From positions 1,178,001-1,242,000 of the forward strand of contig NZ_LR215979.1 in the NCBI RefSeq assembly GCF_900683735.1: 64,000 nt of DNA, read 5' to 3'. The position numbers and the translations under genes were made by a program. This document shows, piece by piece, positions 51,077 to 59,654 of this stretch. The stretch's first letter is position 1, and each line of letters opens with the position of its first letter. The DNA comes from Fusobacterium ulcerans ATCC 49185 (lineage in GTDB: Bacteria; Fusobacteriota; Fusobacteriia; Fusobacteriales; Fusobacteriaceae). A model generated the notes under the pieces. That model was not told the origin of the DNA. It searched no databases and saw nothing but the letters and a program-made list of their open reading frames with translations.

Positions 51077-52834
51077 ATGCGGGATTTTAAACTTAAATAT
51101 GAACTTCTTGATAATGAAGGAGTATGGCAAGACTTTACAGGGCAGGTGGTAGGAACTACAACAATAAATCTGGGAAATATTGCAGAGGTAGGAAGTGAAG
51201 ATTTTGGAATAGACAGCTTGAAGAAATTTTCTAACCTAACAATACATAATGACAAGAATAATATGTTAACTGCCTCTCCTATTCTTGAAACAAACCAGTT
51301 TCAGGCAGGTAGGCGGGTAAGGATTAAGGTAAGAACTGCTAAGTCTACAAACTACTATAATCTATCTTTAACAGGATTAGGGAAAAACTACATATTTTTG
51401 CAGAATATAGAGAGAATGGAACAAATAAAAATAAGCAGTGTATATGATGGAATACAGTCCCTTTCTCCCACTGAAGCAGATTTAGAAATTACAAATACAA
51501 CAATACTTAATAATAGTTTGTATGTGTATTTTAATAGAGAAGTAAAGGAGTATGAAAAGGTAAACTTTCTGGTTATAGTAACGGCAGAGGACTTGGACAG
51601 TGACAGGGTAGAAATAGAGGGATTGAATAAAGATACTTATTTTATCCCAAATGTGAATCCTGATGTAATAGAAATAATAGGATACTACAAATATAGCTGG
51701 GTAGAAAGTGGAGAGGGCTACTTTGAAGCTTTGTATTTTACAGAGTTATATGGAGTAGATTATATATACTTTGCAAAAAGTAATGACCCAGAGAATTTTC
51801 CATACTGGATAACAGAGGTTACACAGGTAAAAGAAGGGGATAAGGTACTGGGAATTAATGTTAAAATGAACACTTCCATTCCTACCAAAGAAAGGCTGGT
51901 AATAGCTCTATATTACGCAGGGCAGGAAGATACGATAATTTTTGATGGGAAGATAAAGTCTTTTGAAGGTACTGGATACCATGAAGTAAATATAGAATGC
52001 CAAGATTTTTCTTATGACCTTGATGTTATGGCTATAAACGAGGAATATCCAGAAGGGCAGACATTTGAACAGACTATAAGAAGTATCTTAAATAATAATG
52101 GCTTTACAGATATGGAATTCTTATATGATGTAGAGAATACAGCTACTTTAACAGAAAAATATAAAATAGAAAATGTTACCATCTGGGAAGCTATACAAAA
52201 TTTAGCACTTGCTAAGGGTTGGAGCTTGTATTTTAACTATAACAGAGAGCAAAATAAACAGGTGCTTTTGTTTGAAGACAGTGTAAGTGCCAGCTATATT
52301 ACATACCAGATACTAAAAAAAGACCTTATAGAAGATTTTACTTATAGTGGAGATTTAAAAAGAGTTAGAAATATAGTAGAGGTTATATATAAAGATAAAA
52401 ACGATGGGAACAATACCAAAACGATAGAGCTTAGAGACCAAGACAGTATAGACAGATATAGACAAAATAGAATAACGCTAGGGCTAGATGTAACAGAGGA
52501 CATAATAAACACAGAGGAAAGAGCCCAGAAGTTTGCAGAACAGGCACTGGCAGACCTTAAAGACCCAGTTGTAAACTACAACATGAGTATGGATTTAATG
52601 CCAAAGTTAAAACTTAACGACCAGCTCTGGTATTTCCAAGAAAATATAACAGATACACCTTTATATCTTAGAGCTTACTCTATACAACATAATATAGAGA
52701 TAGGAGAAGAGGGAGAAATGAGCTGTTATACAACTATAACAGGTGGTGGAAAGGTAAAGTATAAGCTTAATAAATGGCTTTATAATGACAGTAATATAAA
52801 AGAAGATAAGGAAATTATTATATACAGGAGGTAA
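51077..52834 (+). CDS. baseplate hub/tail-associated protein
   Basis: The 585-aa protein has an N-terminal region (WQDFTGQVVGTTTINLGNIA), the hub-like FEGTGYHEVNIECQDFSYDL (about 291-312) and a C-terminal gp27/44-like domain (KDPVVNYNMSMDLMPKLKLN). It forms the end of the tail to which fibres attach. AGAGGAGGTATAAA precedes the start. Confidence 0.78.
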   Translation: MRDFKLKYELLDNEGVWQDFTGQVVGTTTINLGNIAEVGSEDFGIDSLKKFSNLTIHNDKNNMLTASPILETNQFQAGRRVRIKVRTAKSTNYYNLSLTGLGKNYIFLQNIERMEQIKISSVYDGIQSLSPTEADLEITNTTILNNSLYVYFNREVKEYEKVNFLVIVTAEDLDSDRVEIEGLNKDTYFIPNVNPDVIEIIGYYKYSWVESGEGYFEALYFTELYGVDYIYFAKSNDPENFPYWITEVTQVKEGDKVLGINVKMNTSIPTKERLVIALYYAGQEDTIIFDGKIKSFEGTGYHEVNIECQDFSYDLDVMAINEEYPEGQTFEQTIRSILNNNGFTDMEFLYDVENTATLTEKYKIENVTIWEAIQNLALAKGWSLYFNYNREQNKQVLLFEDSVSASYITYQILKKDLIEDFTYSGDLKRVRNIVEVIYKDKNDGNNTKTIELRDQDSIDRYRQNRITLGLDVTEDIINTEERAQKFAEQALADLKDPVVNYNMSMDLMPKLKLNDQLWYFQENITDTPLYLRAYSIQHNIEIGEEGEMSCYTTITGGGKVKYKLNKWLYNDSNIKEDKEIIIYRR

Positions 52835-52837
52835 AAA

Positions 52838-53575
52838 GTGGCTGATTTAGATAAAAATGAATTAGAAAGAATGATTGATAAAATAACAGAAGTAGAAAAT
52901 CCAGAAGTTTATGCCAAAGAAGAAACCCATTTAAATAAACCAATAAAAAATATAAAATTTGGGCATATCTTAAATATAAACTGGGATAATTTAGTGAATA
53001 CTTTTAAAATAATGAAAGCTTTTTTTAAAGAAACAGTGTTAAAGCAAGATGTAGACAATAAAAATACTGCTGGGAAGATAGTTTGCAGAAATATAGATAA
53101 AAGCATAGAGGTGGGGGATATTTATTGTAGTTCTACAGTAAAAACAGAAGGAACAATTCCAGAAGGAGCAGGGTTACCATATAAAAATCCAAAAAATGGA
53201 GAAATAGAATGGACAAATAACATGGAAGCAGTAAGGAAACACACTGGAACAATATCCTTAGATGACATGAATGCTGTTGAAAAGGTAGATATTAATGGAA
53301 GTTTTAACATTTACGGAGGCAGCAGAAGTATAACGCTAGATGAAAAAGCTAAGAAATATAAGGTTTTAATGATAAAAGCTGGGGGAACAGAAAGTGATAT
53401 ACATTTTTTAATAATGATTCCAGGGCAAAGAATTGCATCTAGAGATGGAGTTAGATATGGTGGTGGAGCTATAAGTGCTTTATGGAATGGAGAACTGCAA
53501 GTTACTGTAAACCATTACCCTGGACCAAAAGATGGTTATACTGGAAGAGTAGAAGGAGTATGGGGGTTGATATAA
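52838..53575 (+). CDS. tail fibre or baseplate adaptor protein
   Basis: The 245-aa protein starts at GTG 52838 behind CAGGAGGTAAAAA. Residues about 1-85 may bind the baseplate. The C-terminal half (about 145-245) is a beta-rich domain ending in GVWGLI, resembling the end of shuffle cassette B (GIWGIM). It overlaps the fibre gene by one base. It may be a second receptor-binding protein or the adaptor for the collagen-like fibre. Confidence 0.6.
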   Translation: MADLDKNELERMIDKITEVENPEVYAKEETHLNKPIKNIKFGHILNINWDNLVNTFKIMKAFFKETVLKQDVDNKNTAGKIVCRNIDKSIEVGDIYCSSTVKTEGTIPEGAGLPYKNPKNGEIEWTNNMEAVRKHTGTISLDDMNAVEKVDINGSFNIYGGSRSITLDEKAKKYKVLMIKAGGTESDIHFLIMIPGQRIASRDGVRYGGGAISALWNGELQVTVNHYPGPKDGYTGRVEGVWGLI

Positions 53576-54888
53576 TGGGAAAAAGTGGAATGACATTAAA
53601 AGCAAGTGCAGAAGTAGTAAGAGGACCAAGAGGGCTTTCTATAAAAGAATTAAAATATAAAGAAACTCTAGCAAATGGAAATAATATATATGAGGTAATT
53701 TTAGAAAATAATGTAGTAATAGGAGAGATAGAATCTAAAAAAGGAGATAAGGGAATACAAGGAATAAAAGGGGATACAGGAAGGGGAATATTTTCTTTAT
53801 TAAAAAAAGGGAAACAAGGACCAGAAACAACATATGAATTTACATATACAGATGGTACTACAGATATTTTTATTGTAGAAGATGGCGAAAATGCTTATGA
53901 AATAGCAACAGACAATGGGTTTGAAGGAACAGAAGAAGAATGGTTGTTATCTCTTATAGGACCACAGGGAAAATCTTTGGAATTTAATTGGAATGGAACA
54001 GAACTAGGAATAAGGGTAGAAGGAGAAACTGCCTATAATTATGTAAATTTAAAAGGAGAAAAAGGAGAGACAGGACCACGAGGAATACAAGGACCAAAAG
54101 GAGAGAAGGGGGATAAAGGAGATGTAGGACCAGCAGGTGCACAGGGAATACAGGGAGTAGCAGGACCAAAGGGAGATAAAGGAGACATAGGGGCAACAGG
54201 ACCAAAAGGAGATAAAGGACCAGCAGGACCACAAGGAATACAGGGATTACAAGGAGTAGCAGGACCAAAGGGAGAGAAAGGGGACAAGGGAGAACAAGGC
54301 ATACAAGGACCAAAAGGAGAAAAAGGAGATATAGGACCAAAAGGAGACACAACAGCTATAACTTATGGAACTACAGCAGGAACTGTTATGGAAGGTAGTA
54401 AGTTAGCAGAAATTTTAGGAATCCCATATGGTGGTTCTTTAAATACAACAACAAGCAAAGTGGTAGGAACAGCCTATTATGATAATACTACTAAAAAAAC
54501 TTATAAATGTACTGTTGCAAATTCTTTAAATTACGCAGATAGCACAAAATTCGAAGCTATTTCGAATAATGACTTGTTGGCGAAATTACAGAATTTATCC
54601 AATTGGGAAAGTGGTTCTAATAGTAATGGATTTTGGTTTAAAGAAAAAATAATTGGTTTAAAAATTGCTTATAGAAGAGGTATAGCAATAGGTCAAGACA
54701 GTACAATAACTATAACTTTACCTATAATTTTTACCACTACTAATTATATAGTTAATGCTCAAGCTGAACATCTGCGAAATGACTCTTGGGGTAATAACTT
54801 AGGAATAAATATTATTAATACTTCAAGTTTTAAAATTCATAGTAGTGGAACTCAAAGCCCATTTTCATTTGTAGCAATAGGGTATTGA
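53575..54888 (+). CDS. collagen-like tail fibre with invertible C-terminus
   Basis: The 437-aa fibre starts at 53575, overlapping the previous stop (TAATG). Residues about 160-262 are collagen-type Gly-X-Y repeats ([20 protein letters not shown] and similar) that form a triple helix. A constant neck follows (about 263-337), then the shuffle site at 54583-54596 inside codons for Lys-Leu-Gln-Asn-Leu. The present tip (cassette A, 100 aa from Leu-Gln-Asn) ends in FSFVAIGY. Four alternative tips lie downstream. This should be the receptor-binding fibre, and its host range may vary by inversion. Confidence 0.92.
   Translation: MGKSGMTLKASAEVVRGPRGLSIKELKYKETLANGNNIYEVILENNVVIGEIESKKGDKGIQGIKGDTGRGIFSLLKKGKQGPETTYEFTYTDGTTDIFIVEDGENAYEIATDNGFEGTEEEWLLSLIGPQGKSLEFNWNGTELGIRVEGETAYNYVNLKGEKGETGPRGIQGPKGEKGDKGDVGPAGAQGIQGVAGPKGDKGDIGATGPKGDKGPAGPQGIQGLQGVAGPKGEKGDKGEQGIQGPKGEKGDIGPKGDTTAITYGTTAGTVMEGSKLAEILGIPYGGSLNTTTSKVVGTAYYDNTTKKTYKCTVANSLNYADSTKFEAISNNDLLAKLQNLSNWESGSNSNGFWFKEKIIGLKIAYRRGIAIGQDSTITITLPIIFTTTNYIVNAQAEHLRNDSWGNNLGINIINTSSFKIHSSGTQSPFSFVAIGY
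54583..54596 (+). repeat. shuffle site 1 (forward, expression site)
   Basis: AAATTACAGAATTT contains the 13-bp site AATTACAGAATTT within the coding frame. It marks the border between the constant part of the fibre and the tip. The AAATT/AATTT arms surround an asymmetric ACAG, which gives the site its direction. Confidence 0.88.
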
Positions 54889-55181
54889 TTACATTATTCC
54901 CCATATTCCTGTCAATGTAGGAGTAGAATAATTATTTCTCACTGTTTTTATTGTCAATGAACTATCAGTAAAATTTAAAGTAAACCCAGAACCTTTGGCA
55001 TTATCAGCATCGTCATCACCTCCCCCAGTAACATTTTTTATAAAAACATAGCTATTTAATCCGTGTAAATTTACATTACAAAAAATAACAGAATAATTTT
55101 TTAATGCTGAAATTTGTAATGTAGTATTTGCTATACTTCCTGTCCAAAGTTTTGTTGGAATTATATTTAAATTCTGTAATT
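54889..55181 (-). other. silent fibre tip cassette B
   Basis: Read leftward from site 2, a frame of 96 codons (LQNLNIIPTKLWTGSIANTT ... LTGIWGIM) runs to TAA at 54891-54889. It joins the fibre in frame if sites 1 and 2 recombine. Its stop abuts the stop of the expressed cassette A tail to tail. It has no start codon or ribosome site of its own. Confidence 0.88.
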
Positions 55182-55190
55182 ACAGAATTT
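55169..55190. repeat. shuffle sites 2 and 3 fused head to head
   Basis: AAATTCTGTAATTACAGAATTT is a perfect 22-bp palindrome. The reverse site (55169-55181) serves cassette B and the forward site (55178-55190) serves cassette C; they share AATT. Confidence 0.88.
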
Positions 55191-55458
55191 AAGTATAATT
55201 CCTGATTATTCAAATCCTCAAAGATTGACTTGGGGGCAAAATAATACAATTGTTAAAAATGGAATCATTCAAATTTATTTTTATGCTTCAAACAATTTAA
55301 CTATTACCATCACAATAAATGGAAACGACTTTAATTATAAAACTCGTGATGCTGCAGCTAATAGACTTATTTATCAAGTAGGTATAGGAGATACTGTTTA
55401 TTGTTCTGGAGGTTACGATTCTCAATCACTTGTATTTTTTCCATATAGAAGTAATTAA
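55178..55458 (+). other. silent fibre tip cassette C
   Basis: From site 3 the frame LQNLSIIPDYSNPQRLTWGQ runs 92 codons to TAA (55456-55458), ending VFFPYRSN. It contains YCSGGYDSQSLVFF. It is in the same frame as cassette A relative to the site. No start or ribosome site is present. Confidence 0.87.
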
Positions 55459-55469
55459 TTACAGAATTT
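55457..55469 (+). repeat. shuffle site 4 (forward)
   Basis: AATTACAGAATTT, overlapping the stop codon of cassette C by two bases, begins cassette D. It is a direct repeat of sites 1 and 3, so deletion between them is also possible. Confidence 0.87.
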
Positions 55470-55803
55470 CAATATATATTCTGAAGATATTCTTTATGAT
55501 ACAGTTAAATCTATTTCCAGTGGGCAAAATATGGATGTTATTTTAAATTCTAATATTTCAAATTATAAAATACTCTCTATTCAATTTAAATTTAACTTAA
55601 ATATGGATAAACAAGGATTCTACAGAGTTGCACTTGTTCTTAAAAGTGCTGTAGAACAAGGAATAAATATTACTCGTGGTGGTGATGGTGGACACAATTA
55701 TGCTATAGGACTATTTGTCACAAAGAAAAGTGATACAATCTTAAACTTCAAAGCCTATGATGATTTAATAACAATAAAATCAATAGTTGGGATTAAAATT
55801 TAA
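55457..55803 (+). other. silent fibre tip cassette D
   Basis: From site 4 the frame LQNFNIYSEDILYDTVKSIS runs 114 codons to TAA at 55801-55803, ending SIVGIKI. It includes GGDGGHNYAIGLFVTKK, a typical glycine-rich fibre tip segment. It lacks a start signal. Confidence 0.87.
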
Positions 55804-56124
55804 TTCCTATTATTCTTCTGAATGTATTGTCACCATGACTTGAGCCATTATAAAATCCAGCATATGTAATAGTTCCATTGATAGTATTTATAGTATGAAC
55901 TGTTCCTCCCCAAGTATCAGTTAAAATAATCGAAAAACTATTTTCAGTTTTTTTTATTGGATATATCAGGGGATTATAAAAGATTGTATTGTTATATGTT
56001 CCTGAAAAAACAAAAATAATTAATTTATAACTTCTTAAATCTTTATTTAAAGAAAGAGTTTTATCCCAAGTTGAAGCTCCTTCCCATATTGTTTCAATAC
56101 TAATGTTAGTTAAATTCTGTAATT
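55793..56124 (-). other. silent fibre tip cassette E
   Basis: Read leftward from site 5, LQNLTNISIETIWEGASTWD runs 109 codons to TAA (55795-55793), ending RRIIGIKF. Its end overlaps the end of cassette D by 11 bases. It joins the fibre if sites 1 and 5 recombine. Confidence 0.87.
56112..56124 (-). repeat. shuffle site 5 (reverse)
   Basis: AAATTCTGTAATT, the reverse form of the 13-bp site. It is the outer border of the invertible array and lies 55 bases before the recombinase start. Confidence 0.87.
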
Positions 56125-56132
56125 AATGACTT

Positions 56133-56166
56133 CTGTTATACTATATATGCTAAGAAAGTATAACAG
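56133..56166 (+). promoter_or_regulatory. inverted repeat over the recombinase ribosome site
   Basis: CTGTTATACT (56133-56142) and AGTATAACAG (56157-56166) are perfect 10-bp arms with a 14-nt loop. The right arm ends in the first bases of AGGAGG at 56165-56170. In RNA the hairpin would hold the ribosome site, or in DNA be an operator. TATACT within the left arm could be a -10 box. Confidence 0.6.
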
Positions 56167-56178
56167 GAGGAAATGGAA

Positions 56179-57138
56179 ATGAAGAGTTATAATAAAGCAA
56201 ATTTAGAGGTATATGAGATGTACTTAGAAAGTAACAAAGCTAGGAACTTTGAAACGCTCAATACTACATATAGGGTGTATAAAAGTAATATGCTACAGTT
56301 TATGCAATATCTACAAAAAAATGAGGGGAACAGGCTATTGCTGAGTGATAGCACTATTAAAAATTGTGTATCTGTTTTAGAAAGATACATAAATTTCTGT
56401 AGAGATTCTGGGAATAATAACCAGACTATAAATAATAAGCTTACAGCTATTTCAAGTTTTTATATTTGGGCTGTAAAAAGAGATCTTATCTCCCATCACC
56501 CTTTCATGCACAAGTTAGATCGTTTAAGAAAGGGGGCATTTGATAAGAGAAGAGAAAGTTACTTTTTAAATATAGAGGATATTATAAAAGCTAGAATACT
56601 TATGCAACATAATTATAAAAAATTTGATATCCAATCTAGGCTTTTATGGGAATTATTTCTGGAAAGTGCTTGCAGAATATCGGCTGTACAAAACCTTACT
56701 TTTAGCCAATTAGATTTAAAAAATGGTTATTTTACAGGAGTTAGGGAAAAAGGGAACAAGATGGTAGATGTCATTTTTTTAGATAATACAGAAAAAATTT
56801 TAAGGGAATGGATAGAGTACAGAAAAAACAATAACATAGATATAGATTATATCTTTATTACCAAAGAAAATAAAGAATACAGGCAGATGGCTCAAAGTAC
56901 TATAAGAAACAGGATTAAGAGAATAGGGGAGCTGATAGGATACAATAAATTATATCCCCATACTCTTAGAAAAACAGCTGTAAATCTACTAAAAAATTGG
57001 AGTGATATAAATACAGCCGCAGAGTTTGCAAACCATATGGATACCAAAACTACTGTGGAACATTATATTAAAGCAAAAACAGGTACAGAAAATCGTCAGA
57101 AAATTTTGCAAATTCGTAGAGAAAAAGGCTTAATTTAA
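56179..57138 (+). CDS. tyrosine recombinase of the fibre shuffle
   Basis: The 319-aa phage-integrase family enzyme has a SAM-like core-binding domain (about 5-95) and a catalytic domain with Arg in ESACRISAVQNLTF (about 165), HTLRK (about 255-259), NHMDTKTTVEHYIK with the His and the nucleophile Tyr (about 291). ATG 56179 is 8 bases from AGGAGG; ATG 56173 is too close. Its gene lies immediately beyond the last of five invertible sites, the position of Rci in plasmid shufflons. It most likely inverts the tips; a second tyrosine recombinase at attR is free to be the integrase. Confidence 0.9.
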   Translation: MKSYNKANLEVYEMYLESNKARNFETLNTTYRVYKSNMLQFMQYLQKNEGNRLLLSDSTIKNCVSVLERYINFCRDSGNNNQTINNKLTAISSFYIWAVKRDLISHHPFMHKLDRLRKGAFDKRRESYFLNIEDIIKARILMQHNYKKFDIQSRLLWELFLESACRISAVQNLTFSQLDLKNGYFTGVREKGNKMVDVIFLDNTEKILREWIEYRKNNNIDIDYIFITKENKEYRQMAQSTIRNRIKRIGELIGYNKLYPHTLRKTAVNLLKNWSDINTAAEFANHMDTKTTVEHYIKAKTGTENRQKILQIRREKGLI

Positions 57139-57407
57139 GTCAAAAAACTGGTTAAATTATTGAATTTACACAATTTTTTATAAAGTTTCAAGATTGAAAT
57201 ACCTTGATTTTATTGAATTTACAAAGTTTTAAAAAAATTTTGCTCTTAACTTTTGGATCAACTACAGCTTTATTTTAAAATTTATAAATCCTTATTATTT
57301 CGGAACTTTCGAAATATAATAAACTTAAATTTTTGATGAAATTCAATAATTTACATATAGTAAAAATTAGAATATTTAACAAATAAAATTACAAAAAGGA
57401 GAGAAAA
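57139..57407. other. intergenic region with repeated ATTATTGAATTTACA words
   Basis: ATTATTGAATTTACA (57156-57170) and a near copy (57208-57223) are direct repeats, and ATTCAATAAT (57341-57350) is an inverted partial copy. A TTTCGGAACTTTCGAAA inverted repeat lies at 57298-57314. No gene is visible. The role is unknown. Confidence 0.4.
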
Positions 57408-57935
57408 ATGGAACAAATAATATATGTTTATAATAAAGATTTAGAAATAATAGCACAGCCTTATATAAATAGTATGGAAGAGTTTAAGGAAAATCCTGTT
57501 TTATTCTATCCAGACTGGGATAATACTATGTATGCAGCATTAGAAAAATATAATAATCCTATTTTAGATAATGCTGTTATAAGGGAAAAAACAAGAGAGG
57601 AATTAATTCTTTTAGACAACAAAATAGAATTATTAGAAGATGGGGAAATAATAGAAAATGGAGAAATAAGAAAAATAAAAAAGCCAGAAGGGTATAAAAT
57701 AGAGTGGCAATCTCCAAACTGGGTGGAAAGAATAACTAGAGAAGAGTTAGTAGCAATAAGAAAAGACAAGATTTTAGAATACTCTAAACTAGAAGAAGAT
57801 AAAAAATTACTAGAAAGTTCTAAATTTAGCACTTTAGAGGAAATAGAGCTTGTAGTAGAAAAGATGGGAATGCTAGAAATAGAAATAAATAATATTGCAA
57901 TAGCTTCTACTACATCACTAGGAGGAGAAAAATGA
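57408..57935 (+). CDS. fibre-associated phage protein, 175 aa
   Basis: Helical, acidic protein in the place where tail fibre assembly chaperones often lie. It begins MEQIIYVYNKDLEIIAQPYI and later has GYKIEWQSPNWVERI, followed by a coiled coil. AAAGGAGAGAAAA precedes it. It overlaps the lysozyme gene by 4 bases. A chaperone role is inferred from position only. Confidence 0.55.
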   Translation: MEQIIYVYNKDLEIIAQPYINSMEEFKENPVLFYPDWDNTMYAALEKYNNPILDNAVIREKTREELILLDNKIELLEDGEIIENGEIRKIKKPEGYKIEWQSPNWVERITREELVAIRKDKILEYSKLEEDKKLLESSKFSTLEEIELVVEKMGMLEIEINNIAIASTTSLGGEK

Positions 57936-58375
57936 AAATAAGTGAAAAAGGAATAGAATTTATTATAAAAGAAGAAGGGGAAGTTTTAACAGCATATTTA
58001 TGTCCAGCGAAAGTTTGGACTATAGGTGTAGGACATACAGGAAAAGATGTTAAAAAGGGTATGAAGATAACTAAGGAACAATCAAGGGAGTTCTTAAAAA
58101 GCGATATAAAGCGTTTTGAAGATGTAGTTAATAAAAGTATAAGAGTATCTTTAAAACAAAGGGAATTTGATGCTTTAGTAAGCTTTGCTTTTAATGTAGG
58201 AGAGGGAGCATTTTCTAAAAGTGCTTTAGTTAATAAAATAAATTCTTCTGCTCCTATAGAAGAAATAGAGGCACAATTTAGGAGATGGATTTATGGAGGG
58301 GGCAAGATATTGCCAGTTTTACAAGGTAGAAGAGAAAGAGAGATAAAATTATATAAGGGGGGAGATGTAAAATGA
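57932..58375 (+). CDS. GH24 endolysin (phage lysozyme)
   Basis: The 147-aa muramidase shows the T4/P21-type active region: EEGEVLTAYLCPAKVWTIGV then GHT (about 14-36), with catalytic Glu, and Cys in place of the usual Asp as in several phage lysozymes. FDALVSFAFNVGEGAF (about 78-93) is conserved. No signal-anchor is obvious, so it probably needs a holin. It overlaps the next gene by 4 bases. Confidence 0.9.
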   Translation: MKISEKGIEFIIKEEGEVLTAYLCPAKVWTIGVGHTGKDVKKGMKITKEQSREFLKSDIKRFEDVVNKSIRVSLKQREFDALVSFAFNVGEGAFSKSALVNKINSSAPIEEIEAQFRRWIYGGGKILPVLQGRREREIKLYKGGDVK

Positions 58376-58863
58376 ATAAAGAAACAATAGGGATTATAGT
58401 ATTTGTTATAGTTGGAATCATTTTATTATACAGATACAAAAGAAATACTCTAAAAGAAATTGTAAGAGCAACTGCTTATTATATTGTAATACAAGCAGAG
58501 GAAGAGTTTATGTCTGGACAAGGAAAAGAGAAGTTACAGTATGCAATAAAAGAATTAAAGAAGAAAATACCAAAATATTTTGCATGGCTTATTCCAGAAA
58601 CCTTTATTATTAATTCCATAGAGGACGCGTTAAAATACTTGCAAAAAGTTTTTAAAGGTAGCAAAGAAAAACAACTTACTATTTTAAATAAAATTTTAGA
58701 AACAGCAGCAAATGGAACTCCACAGGAAATATTAAAGACTACAAAACAAATGGAGCAAGATGTTAATAGTAAGGGATATATAGAAGGCTTTGTAGAGGGA
58801 AGAACAGACTTTAAAGGAGAGAGCAATATAGTTGGGGGATTAAGAGCAGGTATTAAAATATAA
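58372..58863 (+). CDS. LLH-type holin-like protein
   Basis: The 163-aa protein has one N-terminal membrane helix (IGIIVFVIVGIILLYRYK, about 5-22) and then AEEEFMSGQGKEKLQYAIKE, the pattern of LLH-family holins. The rest is helical with a glycine-rich end. It lies in the lysis cassette between endolysin and a second holin-like protein. Confidence 0.72.
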   Translation: MNKETIGIIVFVIVGIILLYRYKRNTLKEIVRATAYYIVIQAEEEFMSGQGKEKLQYAIKELKKKIPKYFAWLIPETFIINSIEDALKYLQKVFKGSKEKQLTILNKILETAANGTPQEILKTTKQMEQDVNSKGYIEGFVEGRTDFKGESNIVGGLRAGIKI

Positions 58864-58878
58864 AGCTGGAGGAACATA

Positions 58879-59307
58879 ATGGATGGACTACTAAAAGAAT
58901 ATATAAATTTAGCAAAAATAGGTTTAGCTATGACCTGGACTAGCTGGATAAGCGTTTCTATTTTTTTAATAGGAGGCTTTGATAATTTGTTTAGGGCATT
59001 ATTAATAATGATGGTACTTGATTATATAACAGGAGTTGCAAAAGGCTTTAAAAACAAAAATGCCAATTCTAACAGAGCCTACAAAGGATTAAGAAAGAAA
59101 TTAATTATTCTTGTTATAATTGTAGCAGCTACCCAGATGGATATGATTTTGCAAGGTATGGGGATAAGAACCCTTGTATTAATGTTTTATGTAGCAACAG
59201 AATTTTTATCTATTTTAGAAAATGCTGCAATATTAGGAATACCTATACCAGAAAAGCTTAAATTGGCATTAGAACAATGTAGAGATAAAGATATAAAAAA
59301 AAGATAA
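58879..59307 (+). CDS. holin (phage_holin_4_1/TcdE-like)
   Basis: The 142-aa membrane protein has three to four helices and the family signature LLIMMVLDYITGVAKGFKNK (about 44-63), followed by NRAYKGLRKKLIILVII and ENAAILGIPIPEKLKLALEQ. It makes the lesion that releases the endolysin. Its 3' end and terminator have a decayed homologue at 15213-15330. Confidence 0.9.
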   Translation: MDGLLKEYINLAKIGLAMTWTSWISVSIFLIGGFDNLFRALLIMMVLDYITGVAKGFKNKNANSNRAYKGLRKKLIILVIIVAATQMDMILQGMGIRTLVLMFYVATEFLSILENAAILGIPIPEKLKLALEQCRDKDIKKR

Positions 59308-59335
59308 GCAGAGGGAATAATCTCTCTGCTTTCTA
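59303..59335 (+). terminator. terminator of the late operon
   Basis: AGCAGAG and CTCTGCT arms with a 10-nt loop, then T-rich DNA. The same 29 bases occur at 15302-15330. It also overlaps the end of the convergent gene. Confidence 0.85.
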
Positions 59336-59518
59336 TTTTTCTTTGTCCATTTTTTCCTTTACTAATTCAATTACTTTTTCACTTTTCCCATGTTCATCTA
59401 GCCATTCAGCTACATCTGGAGGCAGGGAATATTGTTTTTTTATATATCCTTTTGCTTTTCTTCCAGCTACTCCTTTAGTAGAATGTCCACCGCTTTTTTG
59501 ACCTTTAATACCAGCCAT
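59333..59518 (-). CDS. 61-aa ribbon-helix-helix-like protein
   Basis: Small basic protein: GIKGQKSGGHSTKGVAGRKA then KGYIKKQYSLPPDVAEWLDE, typical of short RHH regulators, and EKVIELVKEKMD. It is leftward between the lysis and integration modules, behind AAGAGGTGGTAAT. It probably regulates a nearby promoter, such as that at 59595. Confidence 0.7.
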   Translation of the reverse strand: MAGIKGQKSGGHSTKGVAGRKAKGYIKKQYSLPPDVAEWLDEHGKSEKVIELVKEKMDKEK

Positions 59519-59594
59519 ATTACCACCTCTTAACTCATATTAACATTTTATTTTAAAAATGTAAATATAAAATTAAAAATATTTTAATTTCGTA

Positions 59595-59623
59595 TTGACA
59601 AAATTAAAATAAAGTATTATAAT
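59595..59623 (+). promoter_or_regulatory. consensus promoter before a 41-aa membrane peptide
   Basis: TTGACA (59595-59600) and TATAAT (59618-59623) with 17 bp spacing, in AT-rich DNA. It is one of the two best promoters in the prophage. Confidence 0.85.
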
Positions 59624-59654
59624 TAATTTATAGAAAGGAGGTGAAGGAAATAAC

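Noticed and set aside
53984-54352. Long open frames on the strand opposite the collagen-like fibre
   Set aside because: They are antisense images of Gly-X-Y coding, made of Leu/Pro/Ser runs, with no ribosome site.
55225-55803. Two ORFs downstream of the fibre read as separate genes
   Set aside because: They lack start signals and extend upstream in frame to the shuffle sites, so they are silent tips.
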